Positions 56,149 to 64,000 of a DNA stretch of 64,000 nucleotides are shown here, one piece after another. The stretch is from assembly GCF_015690355.1 (NCBI RefSeq), contig NZ_JADPRT010000016.1, positions 147,942 through 211,941 on the forward strand, in the 5' to 3' direction. Position numbers and translations under genes: made by a program. Source of the stretch: Streptacidiphilus fuscans (lineage in GTDB: Bacteria > Actinomycetota > Actinomycetes > Streptomycetales > Streptomycetaceae). The notes beneath the pieces were generated by a model. That model did not search any database. It was given only the letters and a program-made list of their open reading frames with translations, and was not told the DNA's origin. Numbering within the stretch: the stretch's first letter is position 1; each line of letters begins with the position of its first letter.

Positions 56149-56817
56149 TCAGCCTATTTCGAGGATCTTCTCCCGCATCGCATAGACCACGGCCTCCATC
56201 CGGGAGTGGAGCTGCAGCTTCTCCAGGATGTTCCGGACGTGGTTCTTCACGGTGTTCTCGCTGATGAAGAGCTGCTTGGCAATGTCCCGGTTGTTGAGGC
56301 CGGTGGCCACCAGCTTGAGGACCTCCATCTCACGGTCCGTCAGGCGCGGTGCAGGCAACAGCTCCTGCTGGTCCGTCCGCTTCTGGATCATCGACTTGAA
56401 CTCGGTCAGCAGCTTGGCCGCCATCGACGGGCTGATCTGCGACTGGCCGTCGGCGACCGCGCGGATGGCGGTGGCCACCTCGTCCGTGGAGATCTCCTTG
56501 AGCAGGTAGCCGGTAGCACCCGCCTTGATCGCCTCGTAGAGGTCGGCCTCCTCGTCGCTGATGGTCAGCATGATGATCTTCGTGCTCGGCGCGACCTCCT
56601 TGATGGCCGTGCACGCCTCGATCCCGCTGCGGCGCGGCATCCGCACGTCCATCAGGATGATGTCGGGCAGCAGATCCGCTGCCTTGACCACGGCCTCGGC
56701 CCCGTCACCGGCCTCGCCGACGACCGCGATGTCCTCCTCCTGGGCAAGGACGATCTCCAGTCCGCGCCGGAAAAGCGCGTGGTCGTCCACGACCAGTACC
56801 CGGATCGGCTCCACCAT
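56149..56817 (-). CDS. Orphan NarL/FixJ-type response regulator
   Basis: 222-aa transcription regulator. Receiver domain 1-~125 with acidic pair in VLVVDDHALFRRGLE, phospho-acceptor Asp in IILMDVRMPRRSG, conserved Thr in IIMLTISDEE and Lys in GYLLKEIS, so it is phosphorylatable. LuxR-type helix-turn-helix at ~155-215: LTDREMEVLKLVATGLNNRDIAKQLFISENTVKNHVRNIL. No histidine kinase gene is adjacent; the partner must be elsewhere. GGGGGAGGG before the ATG at 56817. Converges with the AlkX-like gene with only 14 bases between. Conserved position beside hpf in streptomycetes. Confidence 0.94.
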   Translation of the reverse strand: MVEPIRVLVVDDHALFRRGLEIVLAQEEDIAVVGEAGDGAEAVVKAADLLPDIILMDVRMPRRSGIEACTAIKEVAPSTKIIMLTISDEEADLYEAIKAGATGYLLKEISTDEVATAIRAVADGQSQISPSMAAKLLTEFKSMIQKRTDQQELLPAPRLTDREMEVLKLVATGLNNRDIAKQLFISENTVKNHVRNILEKLQLHSRMEAVVYAMREKILEIG

Positions 56818-56896
56818 CCGGTCCCTCCCCCTTGGTGGGCGGCTTTCTGCGACATGATTCCACGCTTCGCGGATGTCGCGATCACCCGCCCACAGT

Positions 56897-56928
56897 GGGT
56901 TCCCCCGGAAGTGTGCCCGGGGGAACCC
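56897..56928 (-). terminator. Terminator of hpf
   Basis: Perfect 12-bp stem with an 8-base loop, 68 bases past the hpf stop and upstream of the response-regulator gene, so the two are separate transcripts. Confidence 0.8.
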
Positions 56929-56996
56929 TTGATCTCCGTGGTCGTCCCTCCGTGAGCGGAGTACGTCAGCCGTCAGCCGAGTACGTCCGCGGAGAC

Positions 56997-57650
56997 CTAG
57001 ACGCCGACCTTCAGGTGGATCACACCGTAGTCGTAGGCGTGGCGGCGGTAGACCACGCTCGGCTGCTTGGTCTCCGCGTCCACGAACAGGTAGAAGTCGT
57101 GGCCGACCAGCTCCATCTCGTACAGCGCCTGGTCGAGGGCCATCGGCTCGGCGGGGTGGGTCTTCTCGCGGACCACCAGCGGCCCGTCGCCCTCCACCTC
57201 CACCGATCCCTGCATCGTCTTCCTGTGCTCCGGGCCGAGCTCCTCGGGGGAAGCCTGCCCGGGCGTGTCCGACAGCGCGGCGGTCGCGGCCGCGACGCTC
57301 AGCGGCGCCCGCGGGCCCTTGCAGATCCGCCGCCGGTCGGCGGCCTTGCGCAGTTGCGCGTCCAGCTTGGCCGAGGCCAGGTCAAGAGCGGAGTACGGGT
57401 CGGAGGAGCTCGCCTCCGCCCGGATCACCGGGCCACGGCTGCGCAGCGTGATCTCGACCTGGTCGGAGTGCTCGGCCTGGCGCGGGTTGCGCTCCTTGGA
57501 GACCTCCACGTCGACGCTGATCACCTTGCCGTCGAGCTTGTTGATCCGCTCCAGCTTCTCGGCGACGTGCCTGCGGAACCGCTCCGGAACCTCGGTCTTG
57601 CGACCCTTGACGACGATGTCCACGCAGAACTCCGATCCTTCGCGCTTCAT
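56997..57650 (-). CDS. hpf: Ribosome hibernation-promoting factor, long form
   Basis: 217-aa protein that dimerises 70S ribosomes into inactive 100S particles in stationary phase or stress. N-terminal HPF/RaiA domain (residues ~8-105: VDIVVKGRKTEVPERFRRHVAEKLERINKLDG ... EITLRSRGPVIRAEASSSDPYSALDLASAKLDAQLRKAADRR), a flexible linker, and the C-terminal dimerisation domain (VVREKTHPAEPMALDQALYEMELVGHDFYLFVDAETKQPSVVYRRHAYDYGVIHL). The ATG at 57650 is taken; a GTG at the VDIVV segment would also give a full domain. Own terminator. Confidence 0.95.
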   Translation of the reverse strand: MKREGSEFCVDIVVKGRKTEVPERFRRHVAEKLERINKLDGKVISVDVEVSKERNPRQAEHSDQVEITLRSRGPVIRAEASSSDPYSALDLASAKLDAQLRKAADRRRICKGPRAPLSVAAATAALSDTPGQASPEELGPEHRKTMQGSVEVEGDGPLVVREKTHPAEPMALDQALYEMELVGHDFYLFVDAETKQPSVVYRRHAYDYGVIHLKVGV

Positions 57651-57988
57651 GCCCAGGGACCCGAAGGTCCACCGGGCCCATCGAGAACGCAGCGCCGCCC
57701 ACTCGGAGTCGGGCGGTACCGCCCCTCAGTCCCCTTCATCCCCATTCGAAACGGTGGGAACCCCATGGAACAACGGTTCCCCGGGTTCCGCCCGTCCCAT
57801 TCGGAGCCGAAGGTCCCGGCTGAGGGAGCCATACGTCCTGACCTCCCAAACTCGCCGCGTTGGCGGGGCTTGTACAGCCCCCGCGCGGGTCCTACCCCCG
57901 TTCGGATGAACATCACGTAAATGTCCCTCGTCAACGAGGTGCACGCGGCACTCTGAGGACTCCCCTCAACCTTCTCTCGGAGTCGCCG
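57651..57988. promoter_or_regulatory. Divergent promoter region between hpf and the ComF-type gene
   Basis: 338 bases with no credible gene. It must contain promoters for both genes; hpf is usually strongly stress-regulated in streptomycetes. I see several short inverted repeats (e.g. gggcggtaccgccc at 57711-57724, a perfect palindrome) but no confident -35/-10 pair. GGAG seven bases before 57989 is the ribosome site of the plus-strand gene. Confidence 0.45.
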
Positions 57989-58783
57989 ATGGAGCCATTC
58001 GTAGGGGCAGTTCCAGCCACTGAATCCGCACCCGTTCCGGCATCAACACCAGCATCAGCGCCGAGCACGACACCGATCCGGGCCACGCCGTTGCCGGTCC
58101 GGCTGCTCGACGCCGCGCTCGATCTGCTGCTCCCCGCCGCCTGCGTCGGCTGCGGCGTCGCCCGCACGCAACTGTGCCCTGACTGCCGGGGGCAGCTGAC
58201 GGCCGCCGAGCCGCTTCGGGCACGTCCCGCGCACCCGCCACCGGGGCTTCCCGAGATCTACGCGGCGGTCCGCTACGGCGACCCGGCCCGCCAGGTACTG
58301 CTTGCCCACAAGGAACGCGGAGCGCTACGGCTGGCCGCCCCACTCGGCCAGGCCCTGGCGTTGGCCGTGCGCGCCGCGTTCCCCGCCACTCCGCGCCAGG
58401 AACGCCCGTTGCTGCTGGTCCCCATGCCGAGCACGACGCACACCACGCGCGCCCGTGGCCACAACCCCACCCTGCGCGTCGCCCGCGCGGCCGCGTCGGC
58501 GCTGCGCGGAGCAGGCGTCCCCACCCGGGTCGTTCCCGCGTTGCGCCACGCCCGCGCGGTGGCCGACCAGTCCGGCCTCGACGCGGCGGCGCGGCAACGG
58601 AACCTGCGCGGCGCGCTCACCGTCCACGCCCACCGCACCAGGCTCCGCGAGGGCCACGTCCTGGTCGTCGACGACCTTGTCACCACCGGCGCCAGCATCG
58701 TCGAGGCAACCCGTGCCCTCGCCGAGGCGGGCGCGGACGTCCTCGCGGGCGCCGTCGTGGCGGCGACGCAGCTCCGCGACTGA
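57989..58783 (+). CDS. ComF-type phosphoribosyltransferase
   Basis: 264-aa double-zinc-ribbon/phosphoribosyltransferase protein, related to ComFC of the competence system; role in non-competent actinomycetes not known. An Ala/Pro/Thr-rich start, then a zinc-binding pair CVGC ... CPDC at residues ~52-68, and the PRTase body with LLLVPMPSTTHTTRARGHNPTL and the PRPP loop VLVVDDLVTTGASIVEATRAL. ATG at 57989 with GGAG seven bases upstream. Converges on lpqB with a shared hairpin. Confidence 0.9.
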   Translation: MEPFVGAVPATESAPVPASTPASAPSTTPIRATPLPVRLLDAALDLLLPAACVGCGVARTQLCPDCRGQLTAAEPLRARPAHPPPGLPEIYAAVRYGDPARQVLLAHKERGALRLAAPLGQALALAVRAAFPATPRQERPLLLVPMPSTTHTTRARGHNPTLRVARAAASALRGAGVPTRVVPALRHARAVADQSGLDAAARQRNLRGALTVHAHRTRLREGHVLVVDDLVTTGASIVEATRALAEAGADVLAGAVVAATQLRD

Positions 58784-58800
58784 GCGACTGAGCGCGCGTC

Positions 58801-58826
58801 GACCAGGCGGCATCAGCCGCCTGGTC
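58801..58826. terminator. Bidirectional terminator between the ComF-type gene and lpqB
   Basis: Perfect 11-bp stem with a 4-base loop in the 49-base gap between two converging genes. Confidence 0.85.
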
Positions 58827-58832
58827 CGGACA

Positions 58833-60713
58833 TCAGCCCGGGAAGCGGGGAGCGCTTCCCTTGTCCGTGCCGGAGGTGCCGTTGCCCACGGGGGCCCAGC
58901 TGGCAGCGGACAGCATCCGGAAGACCGAGTCAGCCGATGAGGCCGAGTCCGCCGAGGAGGCCACCAGTCGCGGCGTCGGCCCCGGGAATGCCGTGATGTC
59001 GACGATGCCGTTGAGCGCCGGGAGAATCCCGTTGTCCGTGCCCGAGGGCGAGCCGTCGATCTCGACCGAGATCGGCGTCAGGGTGTGCGTCGTCGACGGA
59101 AGGCCCAGCACGACCAGGCTGTCGCCGTCGGTCCACGCCATCGACGAGATCGAGCTGATCGACTGCGCGATCGTGCGCAGTCCGTCGATCGTCAGCTGGG
59201 GCGACGCCTCCGTGCCGATCCGGTGGACCCGCCCGATCACGACCGAGGTGTCCGAGGTGGTGGGGTCCGCGACCAGAAGGGCGATCCGGGCCCCGTCAGC
59301 GGCGACGCGGACCTGCTTGACCGTGCCCTGCAGGCCCGTCACGGTCACCGGGACCTCGTGGCCGTTCTCCACCGCGCGAAGCGAGGGGTTGTTCGGATCC
59401 GAGTCCGCCGCCCAGAGCGTGCCCGTGCCGTCCCAGCTCGGCGAGGAGAGCCCACCGGTCGCGCTGGTCAGGACCGGCTGAGTCGGCGCGGTGGTCGCGT
59501 GCAACGAACTGACGTAGACCGCACCGCCGTTCTTCGTCACGGTCGCCACGGCACCGTCGCTGCGCGGCGACACCGCGAAGCTGCCGATCCCGCCGCCTGC
59601 GGCGGACGCGGCGGACGACAACAGCGCACCCGTGACCGGCTGCGGGTCCGCCTGCCCGCCGGAACCGGAAGCCGGCGGGGGGACGCTGACGAGATGGCGG
59701 TCGGCGTTCAGGTAGTACACCGTGCCGGCCGGGTCGGGCAGATTCGGAGCGATGGCCTGGTACTTGTTGCCGCTGTCCGCGTTGCACTGCTCCGGGCCGT
59801 TGTGGCCCGCGTAGAGCGCTACGGACTGCACCGGGACGGAGGGCTCACCCGCAGCGGAGACGTCGACCTCGCTCAGCGTGTCGTACAGCTGCGCGGCCAT
59901 CGCGTCGCACGACTCGTCCGCCCACTGCGCGCCCTGGCCCAGCGTGAGGTACGCCTTGATCTGGGAGCCGCTCGTGTCCAGGTCGACGGAGGAGCCCGGC
60001 GGGAAGGCGTTGGCCACCACCGGCGACAGCCACTTGCTCGGCCCGGCGAGCAACTGGCGCGCCGCGTAGGTCATCGGGTCGATGTGGCTGCGGATGTAGA
60101 CCGGGTCGGCAACCAGCGGGCTTCGACCACCGCTGGTGGTGCCGCCGTCGGCCGGGTAGTACAGGTTGACCGACTCGTATATCCCGGGAAAGTCCTGCTC
60201 GGTGAGCAGGATGCCCTGCGGCAGCGAGGTGATCCGCCACTGGCCCTGGGCGTTCTTCTCGAAGACGAAGTTCTCGGTCACCGTCTGCTGGTCGCCCGGC
60301 GTGTACGAGCCGTGCGCGTCCAGGGTCGCCACCCGGCGGCCGGTGACCGAGACGGTCAACTGCTTGCCGTTGTTGGACGCCTGCGCGGCCTCACGCTGGT
60401 CCAGCACCGTGAGCTGCGCCCCGGGGTCCCATGACGTGCCGGGCGCCAGGTACTTGCGGGCGTTGGTGTAGTCCGCCTCGTCGCTGGCGAGGTCGTCGAG
60501 GAAGCCGGTGAGCAGCGCCGGCGGCGACTCGTTCTCCTTCGGCGGCACGGCGATGAGCTGCACCGTCGAGTCCTGCGCGGTACCGGTCTGCTGGCCGCCG
60601 ACGGAGGGGATCGGCCCGCTGGAGGGCATGGCGGCGCACCCGACGACCAACAGCGCGCTGCCGGTCACCGCCACCATGCTCACCGTGCGACGACGGCTGT
60701 TCGCCTGGCCCAT
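58833..60713 (-). CDS. lpqB: Lipoprotein LpqB, MtrAB-associated
   Basis: 626-aa exported lipoprotein that interacts with the sensor kinase MtrB and tunes MtrA activity in mycobacteria and streptomycetes. Signal SMVAVTGSALLVVGC with lipidated C26. GerMN domain around residues 200-320 (YYPADGGTTSG ... AARQLLAGPSKWLSPVVANAFPPG), followed by the LpqB beta-propeller (repeated LSSPSWDGTGTLWAADSD-like units). The ATG at 60713 comes one base after the mtrB stop, so the three genes form one operon: mtrA, mtrB, lpqB. Confidence 0.95.
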   Translation of the reverse strand: MGQANSRRRTVSMVAVTGSALLVVGCAAMPSSGPIPSVGGQQTGTAQDSTVQLIAVPPKENESPPALLTGFLDDLASDEADYTNARKYLAPGTSWDPGAQLTVLDQREAAQASNNGKQLTVSVTGRRVATLDAHGSYTPGDQQTVTENFVFEKNAQGQWRITSLPQGILLTEQDFPGIYESVNLYYPADGGTTSGGRSPLVADPVYIRSHIDPMTYAARQLLAGPSKWLSPVVANAFPPGSSVDLDTSGSQIKAYLTLGQGAQWADESCDAMAAQLYDTLSEVDVSAAGEPSVPVQSVALYAGHNGPEQCNADSGNKYQAIAPNLPDPAGTVYYLNADRHLVSVPPPASGSGGQADPQPVTGALLSSAASAAGGGIGSFAVSPRSDGAVATVTKNGGAVYVSSLHATTAPTQPVLTSATGGLSSPSWDGTGTLWAADSDPNNPSLRAVENGHEVPVTVTGLQGTVKQVRVAADGARIALLVADPTTSDTSVVIGRVHRIGTEASPQLTIDGLRTIAQSISSISSMAWTDGDSLVVLGLPSTTHTLTPISVEIDGSPSGTDNGILPALNGIVDITAFPGPTPRLVASSADSASSADSVFRMLSAASWAPVGNGTSGTDKGSAPRFPG

Positions 60714-60714
60714 C

Positions 60715-63015
60715 TCACTTCTCTCCATCGTTGCCGCCGTTGCGGGACGTGGCCTCGCCGCCGATGTGGTCGGCTGCCGCGCCGTCCGACGGCGGAACTG
60801 CGACGTCGGCACCGGTCTCGGCACCGGGCGCAGGCTCGCACGCCTCCTTCGGCACGACCACCTGCGCTCCGCCCGAACCGAGCGCGAACCCGGGGACCGT
60901 GCCCAGATCCGCCGGATTGCTGGCCGGTCCCGGTCGCCCCGGACCCGGCAGCGTGGGAATCACCGAACCGTACCCCAGCACCCCGCCCAGCCCCGGACCG
61001 AGGCTCGGCTGCTGCCCGGACAGCTCGGTCTCCCCGACGCCGTCCACACCGCCGACGCTCCCTGCGCCCGCAGCACGCACGTGACCGGAGGCATGGCCGC
61101 CGGTGGCTCCCGCCGCCAGCACCGCCGTCGCCCCAGCCGGACGGGCCCGCCGGTACGGACTGCCGGACACGTCGAGACCGCGGTTGCCCCGGGAGTCCCC
61201 CGGCTCCAACGGGATCGGCGACCGCGAGATCTCCGCCCCGGCATTGCGCGGAATGGTCAGCCGGAACTGAGAACCTCCGCCAGGCTCACCCCACGCATGC
61301 AGCCAGCCGCCGTGCAGCGCGGCGTCCTCCAGGGCGATGGACAGGCCCAGGCCGGTGCCACCGGTGGTACGCGCCCGAGCCGGGTCCGCGCGCCAGAAGC
61401 GGTTGAAGACGCGCGCCGCCTCACCGGGCTTGAGCCCGATGCCACGGTCCCGCACCGCCACGGCCACCGCGCCGTCACCGGCGGCGAGCCGGACGTCGAT
61501 GTCCCGGCCCTCACCGTGCTCCAGCGCGTTGACGACCAGGTTGCGCAGAATGCGCTCGATACGACGCGGGTCCACCTCAGCCACGACGGGTTCGTCCCCG
61601 CCGAGCACGTGGATCGTGCTGCCCTTCCGCTTGGCCAGCGGGTCGGCCCCCTCGATCACGCGGGCGACCACGTCGCGCAGGTCCGCCGGCTCCGAGTCGA
61701 GGATGGCCGCGCCCGCGTCGAAGCGGCTGATCTCCAGCAGGTCGGCAAGGAGCGACTCGAAACGGTCCAGCTGGTTCTGCAGCAGCTCGGCCGAGCGCGC
61801 GGCAGCCGGGTCGTCGAAGTCCTCGCGTGACTCGTAGAGCAGGTCGGCGGCCATTCGCACCGTGGTGAGCGGCGTCCGCAGCTCGTGCGAGACGTCGGAG
61901 ACGAATCGACGCTGCACCCGGGAGAGCTCCTCCAGCTGCCGGATCTGCGCCTGGAGCGCCCCGGCCATCCGGTTGAACGACTCTCCGAGCCGGGTGATGT
62001 CGTCCGTCCCCGAGACCTTCATCCGCTCTTCCAGCCGCCCGGAGGCGAGCTGCTCGGAGATCTCCGCGGCCATCCGGATCGGCGTGACGACCTGGCGCAC
62101 CACCAGCCAGGAGATCGCCCCCAGCAGGATCACCACGAAGACCCCGGCGGTGGCCAGCGTCCCCGAGACCAGGCTGAGGGTCTTGGTCTCCTGGGTGAAC
62201 GGGAAGACGTAGTAGAGCTGGTACGAGTTCTGGTACGAGCTGCCGTCCGGCACCGCTATCTGCTCGCCCAGCACCATCCCCGGCTCGCTCGGCGTGCCGT
62301 TCAGGTACGTGACCGTGGAGAACGAGCCCTGCGGCGTCCCGTTGCCCTCGGCGACCCGAGCCTGAAGCTCCGCCGGGATCGTCTGCGGGTCCACGTGGCC
62401 GGTGTCGCGCACCGCCCGCAGCGCGGGACTGGTGTCGCTCGCCTGGGTGTCGTCGGGCAGCATGCCCAGCACGTAGTAGGAGCCCGCGCCGCTGGCCGCC
62501 AGCGAGTGGACCTGCTCGGTCATCACGTCGCCGACGTCGACCGAGTACGTCGAGCCGGGGGTCGTGGCGGAACCCGGAACGGCCTTGTGGGTGTCCGCTC
62601 CGAGGCTGCTGGTCGCGGCCTTGGCCGCGGCGAAGCCGCTGTCGGCCTGTGTCTGCGCGGACTGCAGCTTGGCCTGAAGCAGACCGTTGCGGACCTGGTT
62701 CATCACCACGACGCCCAGCAGCGCGACGACGCCCACGGACAACACCAGAGTGGTCGCCACGACACGCAGCTGAATGGAACGTCGGTACAGCCCCACGGCA
62801 CGCCGGAACGGGCTGCGCAGGCGTCGGCCGACCACGACGAGCAGCGCACGGGTGCTGCCGTCGGTGGCGCTAGCACCGCTCCTGCTTCTCCGACCGTCCG
62901 TACTCTTCCGGCCGGCCACGGTGTCTCGGCTGTCCGCAGCGTTCCGGCTGTCATCGGTACCGGTCGACTGCCCGCCGTCCTGGTCGGGCAGGACGGCGGG
63001 CGTCTGACCAGTCAT
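60715..63015 (-). CDS. mtrB: Sensor histidine kinase MtrB
   Basis: 766-aa membrane kinase that phosphorylates MtrA; the pair governs cell division, wall metabolism and antibiotic production/development in streptomycetes. A disordered N-terminal ~75 residues precede membrane helix 1 (LRVVATTLVLSVGVVALLGVVVMN). Then an outer sensing region of ~180 residues, helix 2 (LVSGTLATAGVFVVILLGAISWLVV), a HAMP domain, HisKA with the phospho-His in SDVSHELRTPLTTVRM, and a HATPase domain with NALEH, DRGIGL and GTGLGLSIAL boxes. The C-terminal ~150 residues are Gly/Pro-rich and look disordered. ATG at 63015 is one base past the mtrA stop. Confidence 0.96.
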   Translation of the reverse strand: MTGQTPAVLPDQDGGQSTGTDDSRNAADSRDTVAGRKSTDGRRSRSGASATDGSTRALLVVVGRRLRSPFRRAVGLYRRSIQLRVVATTLVLSVGVVALLGVVVMNQVRNGLLQAKLQSAQTQADSGFAAAKAATSSLGADTHKAVPGSATTPGSTYSVDVGDVMTEQVHSLAASGAGSYYVLGMLPDDTQASDTSPALRAVRDTGHVDPQTIPAELQARVAEGNGTPQGSFSTVTYLNGTPSEPGMVLGEQIAVPDGSSYQNSYQLYYVFPFTQETKTLSLVSGTLATAGVFVVILLGAISWLVVRQVVTPIRMAAEISEQLASGRLEERMKVSGTDDITRLGESFNRMAGALQAQIRQLEELSRVQRRFVSDVSHELRTPLTTVRMAADLLYESREDFDDPAAARSAELLQNQLDRFESLLADLLEISRFDAGAAILDSEPADLRDVVARVIEGADPLAKRKGSTIHVLGGDEPVVAEVDPRRIERILRNLVVNALEHGEGRDIDVRLAAGDGAVAVAVRDRGIGLKPGEAARVFNRFWRADPARARTTGGTGLGLSIALEDAALHGGWLHAWGEPGGGSQFRLTIPRNAGAEISRSPIPLEPGDSRGNRGLDVSGSPYRRARPAGATAVLAAGATGGHASGHVRAAGAGSVGGVDGVGETELSGQQPSLGPGLGGVLGYGSVIPTLPGPGRPGPASNPADLGTVPGFALGSGGAQVVVPKEACEPAPGAETGADVAVPPSDGAAADHIGGEATSRNGGNDGEK

Positions 63016-63016
63016 C

Positions 63017-63703
63017 TCAGTTCGGTCCCGCCTTGTAGCCGACACCACGCACGGTCACCACGATCTCGGGACGCTCAGGGTCCCGCTCGATCTTCGACCG
63101 CAGTCGCTGCACATGGACGTTGACGAGGCGGGTGTCCGCGGCGTGGCGGTAGCCCCAGACCTGCTCCAGCAGCACCTCACGGGTGAAGACCTGCCACGGC
63201 TTGCGCGCCAGCGCGACCAGCAGGTCGAACTCCAACGGCGTCAGCGGAATGCTGCGGCCGTCACGCTTGACCGAGTGGCCGGCGACGTCGATGACCAGGT
63301 CACCGATGGCCAGCTGCTCCGGGCTCGGCTCCTCGGCGCGACGCAGACGCGCGCGCACACGGGCGACGAGCTCCTTCGGCTTGAACGGCTTGGTCATGTA
63401 GTCGTCCGCGCCGGACTCGAGACCCACGACCACGTCGACGGTGTCCGTCTTCGCGGTCAGCATCACGATCGGCACGCCAGACTCGGCACGGATCTGCCGA
63501 CAGACGTCGATCCCGTCCCTGCCAGGCAGCATCAGGTCCAAAAGCACGAGGTCAGGCTTGACCTCACGGAATACGGCCAGTGCCTTGTCGCCATCAGCGA
63601 CGAAGCTCGGCTCGAATCCCTCCCCGCGCAGCACGATGCCAAGCATCTCCGCCAGAGCAGTGTCGTCATCGACGATCAGGACGCGTCCCTTCATGGTCTC
63701 CAT
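63017..63703 (-). CDS. mtrA: Response regulator MtrA
   Basis: 228-aa OmpR-type regulator. Receiver GRVLIVDDDTALAEML, acceptor Asp in LVLLDLMLPGRDG, Thr in IVMLTAKTD, Lys in DDYMTKPFKPKEL; winged-helix DNA-binding domain with PLTPLEFDLLVALARKPWQVFTREVLLEQVWGY and RLVNVHVQRLRSKIERDPERPEIVVTVRGVGYKAG. The start is either the ATG at 63703 (METMKGR) or 63694 (MKGR), the latter with GGAG very close. Upstream, across a strong hairpin, is a 5S rRNA gene read in the same direction. Confidence 0.96.
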   Translation of the reverse strand: METMKGRVLIVDDDTALAEMLGIVLRGEGFEPSFVADGDKALAVFREVKPDLVLLDLMLPGRDGIDVCRQIRAESGVPIVMLTAKTDTVDVVVGLESGADDYMTKPFKPKELVARVRARLRRAEEPSPEQLAIGDLVIDVAGHSVKRDGRSIPLTPLEFDLLVALARKPWQVFTREVLLEQVWGYRHAADTRLVNVHVQRLRSKIERDPERPEIVVTVRGVGYKAGPN

Positions 63704-63830
63704 GCTCTCATCTCTGAAACGTGACCTGGGGCACAGTCGGGGAGACTTCCGCCACTCGTTCGACCAACGAGCGGGTGGCGGGCCCGACAACAAGTGTGAC
63801 AGGTGGGGCAAGGGACAGTATCGGAACGCA

Positions 63831-63865
63831 GTGAAGCCCCCTGACACGAGGTCAGGGGGCTTCAC
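63831..63865 (-). terminator. rRNA operon terminator
   Basis: Perfect 15-bp stem with a 5-base loop, ten bases beyond the 5S rRNA 3' end. Separates the rRNA operon from mtrA. Confidence 0.88.
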
Positions 63866-63875
63866 TGGAAAGATT

Positions 63876-63994
63876 GTTCGGCGGCGTCCTACTCTCCCAC
63901 AGGGTCCCCCCTGCAGTACCATCGGCGCTGTGAGGCTTAGCTTCCGGGTTCGGAATGTAACCGGGCGTTTCCCTCACGCTATGACCACCGAAAC
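63876..63994 (-). rRNA. rrf: 5S ribosomal RNA
   Basis: About 119 nt. Begins GTTTCGGTGGTCATAGCG and ends GGACGCCGCCGAAC, whose ends pair to form the closing helix. Internal signature CCGAACCCGGAAGCTAAG is present. The 23S and 16S genes should lie to the right, outside the window. Confidence 0.96.
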
Positions 63995-64000
63995 ACGATG

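Overview
The window is chromosomal DNA from a high-GC actinomycete of the Streptomyces/Kitasatospora/Streptacidiphilus group. The evidence is the strong third-position GC, frequent GTG/TTG starts, the protein families present, and a gene order I recognise from memory as close to the Streptomyces coelicolor core run from murA to mtrA: murA, HU, malic enzyme, HelD, ssrA/smpB, protease, ftsX/ftsE, prfB, two Ser/Thr kinases, secA, hpf, lpqB, mtrB/mtrA. No mobile element, CRISPR array, tRNA or phage gene was seen. Most of the window is ordinary core genome, with a few accessory blocks inserted.

Layout. 1-4.3 kb: a three-gene xanthine-dehydrogenase-type operon on the minus strand with 4-bp overlaps; the Mo subunit is cut by the window edge, and the 2Fe-2S subunit carries a very long repetitive tail. 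4.5-9.6 kb: a GH20 hexosaminidase, a DUF3039 protein, a YqgE protein, murA and an acetyltransferase. 9.7-16 kb: HU, NAD-malic enzyme, HelD and an AlkZ-like winged-helix glycosylase family protein. 16-18 kb: an FAD monooxygenase with a strong, apparently leaderless promoter, and a flavoprotein. 18-24.5 kb: tmRNA and its partner SmpB, an S41 protease, FtsX/FtsE, a small zinc-ribbon membrane protein, an LAETG cell-wall protein and RF2, followed by a duplicated scrap of the RF2 gene end. 24.5-32.4 kb: two membrane Ser/Thr kinases divergent from an FHA plus FtsK-like ATPase protein. 32.5-35.5 kb: a sulfonate/nitrate/taurine-type ABC transporter. 35.7-43.8 kb: NAD-specific 180-kDa glutamate dehydrogenase, P5C dehydrogenase, a HAD phosphatase and a DUF6912 protein. 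44-48.4 kb: an Rv3235-family protein, SecA and a GNAT enzyme. 56-64 kb: an orphan NarL-type regulator, HPF, a ComF-type phosphoribosyltransferase, LpqB-MtrB-MtrA and a 5S rRNA gene with its terminator, which is the end of an rRNA operon.

The most interesting block is 48.3-54.6 kb: a CE18/Agd3-like secreted polysaccharide deacetylase, a PelF-type GT4 glycosyltransferase, a polytopic membrane protein translationally coupled to it, and a GH114 (endo-alpha-1,4-polygalactosaminidase-like) lipoprotein. Together they look like a Gram-positive counterpart of the Pel exopolysaccharide system and of the fungal galactosaminogalactan cluster. It would make, export, deacetylate and trim a cationic galactosamine-type polymer. 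This is inferred from family content and gene order, not demonstrated.

Genes that plausibly act together: P5C dehydrogenase feeds glutamate to the adjacent glutamate dehydrogenase; tmRNA with SmpB; FtsE with FtsX; LpqB with MtrB and MtrA; and the two kinases with the FHA protein, since one kinase carries four repeated threonine motifs that could be phospho-docking sites.
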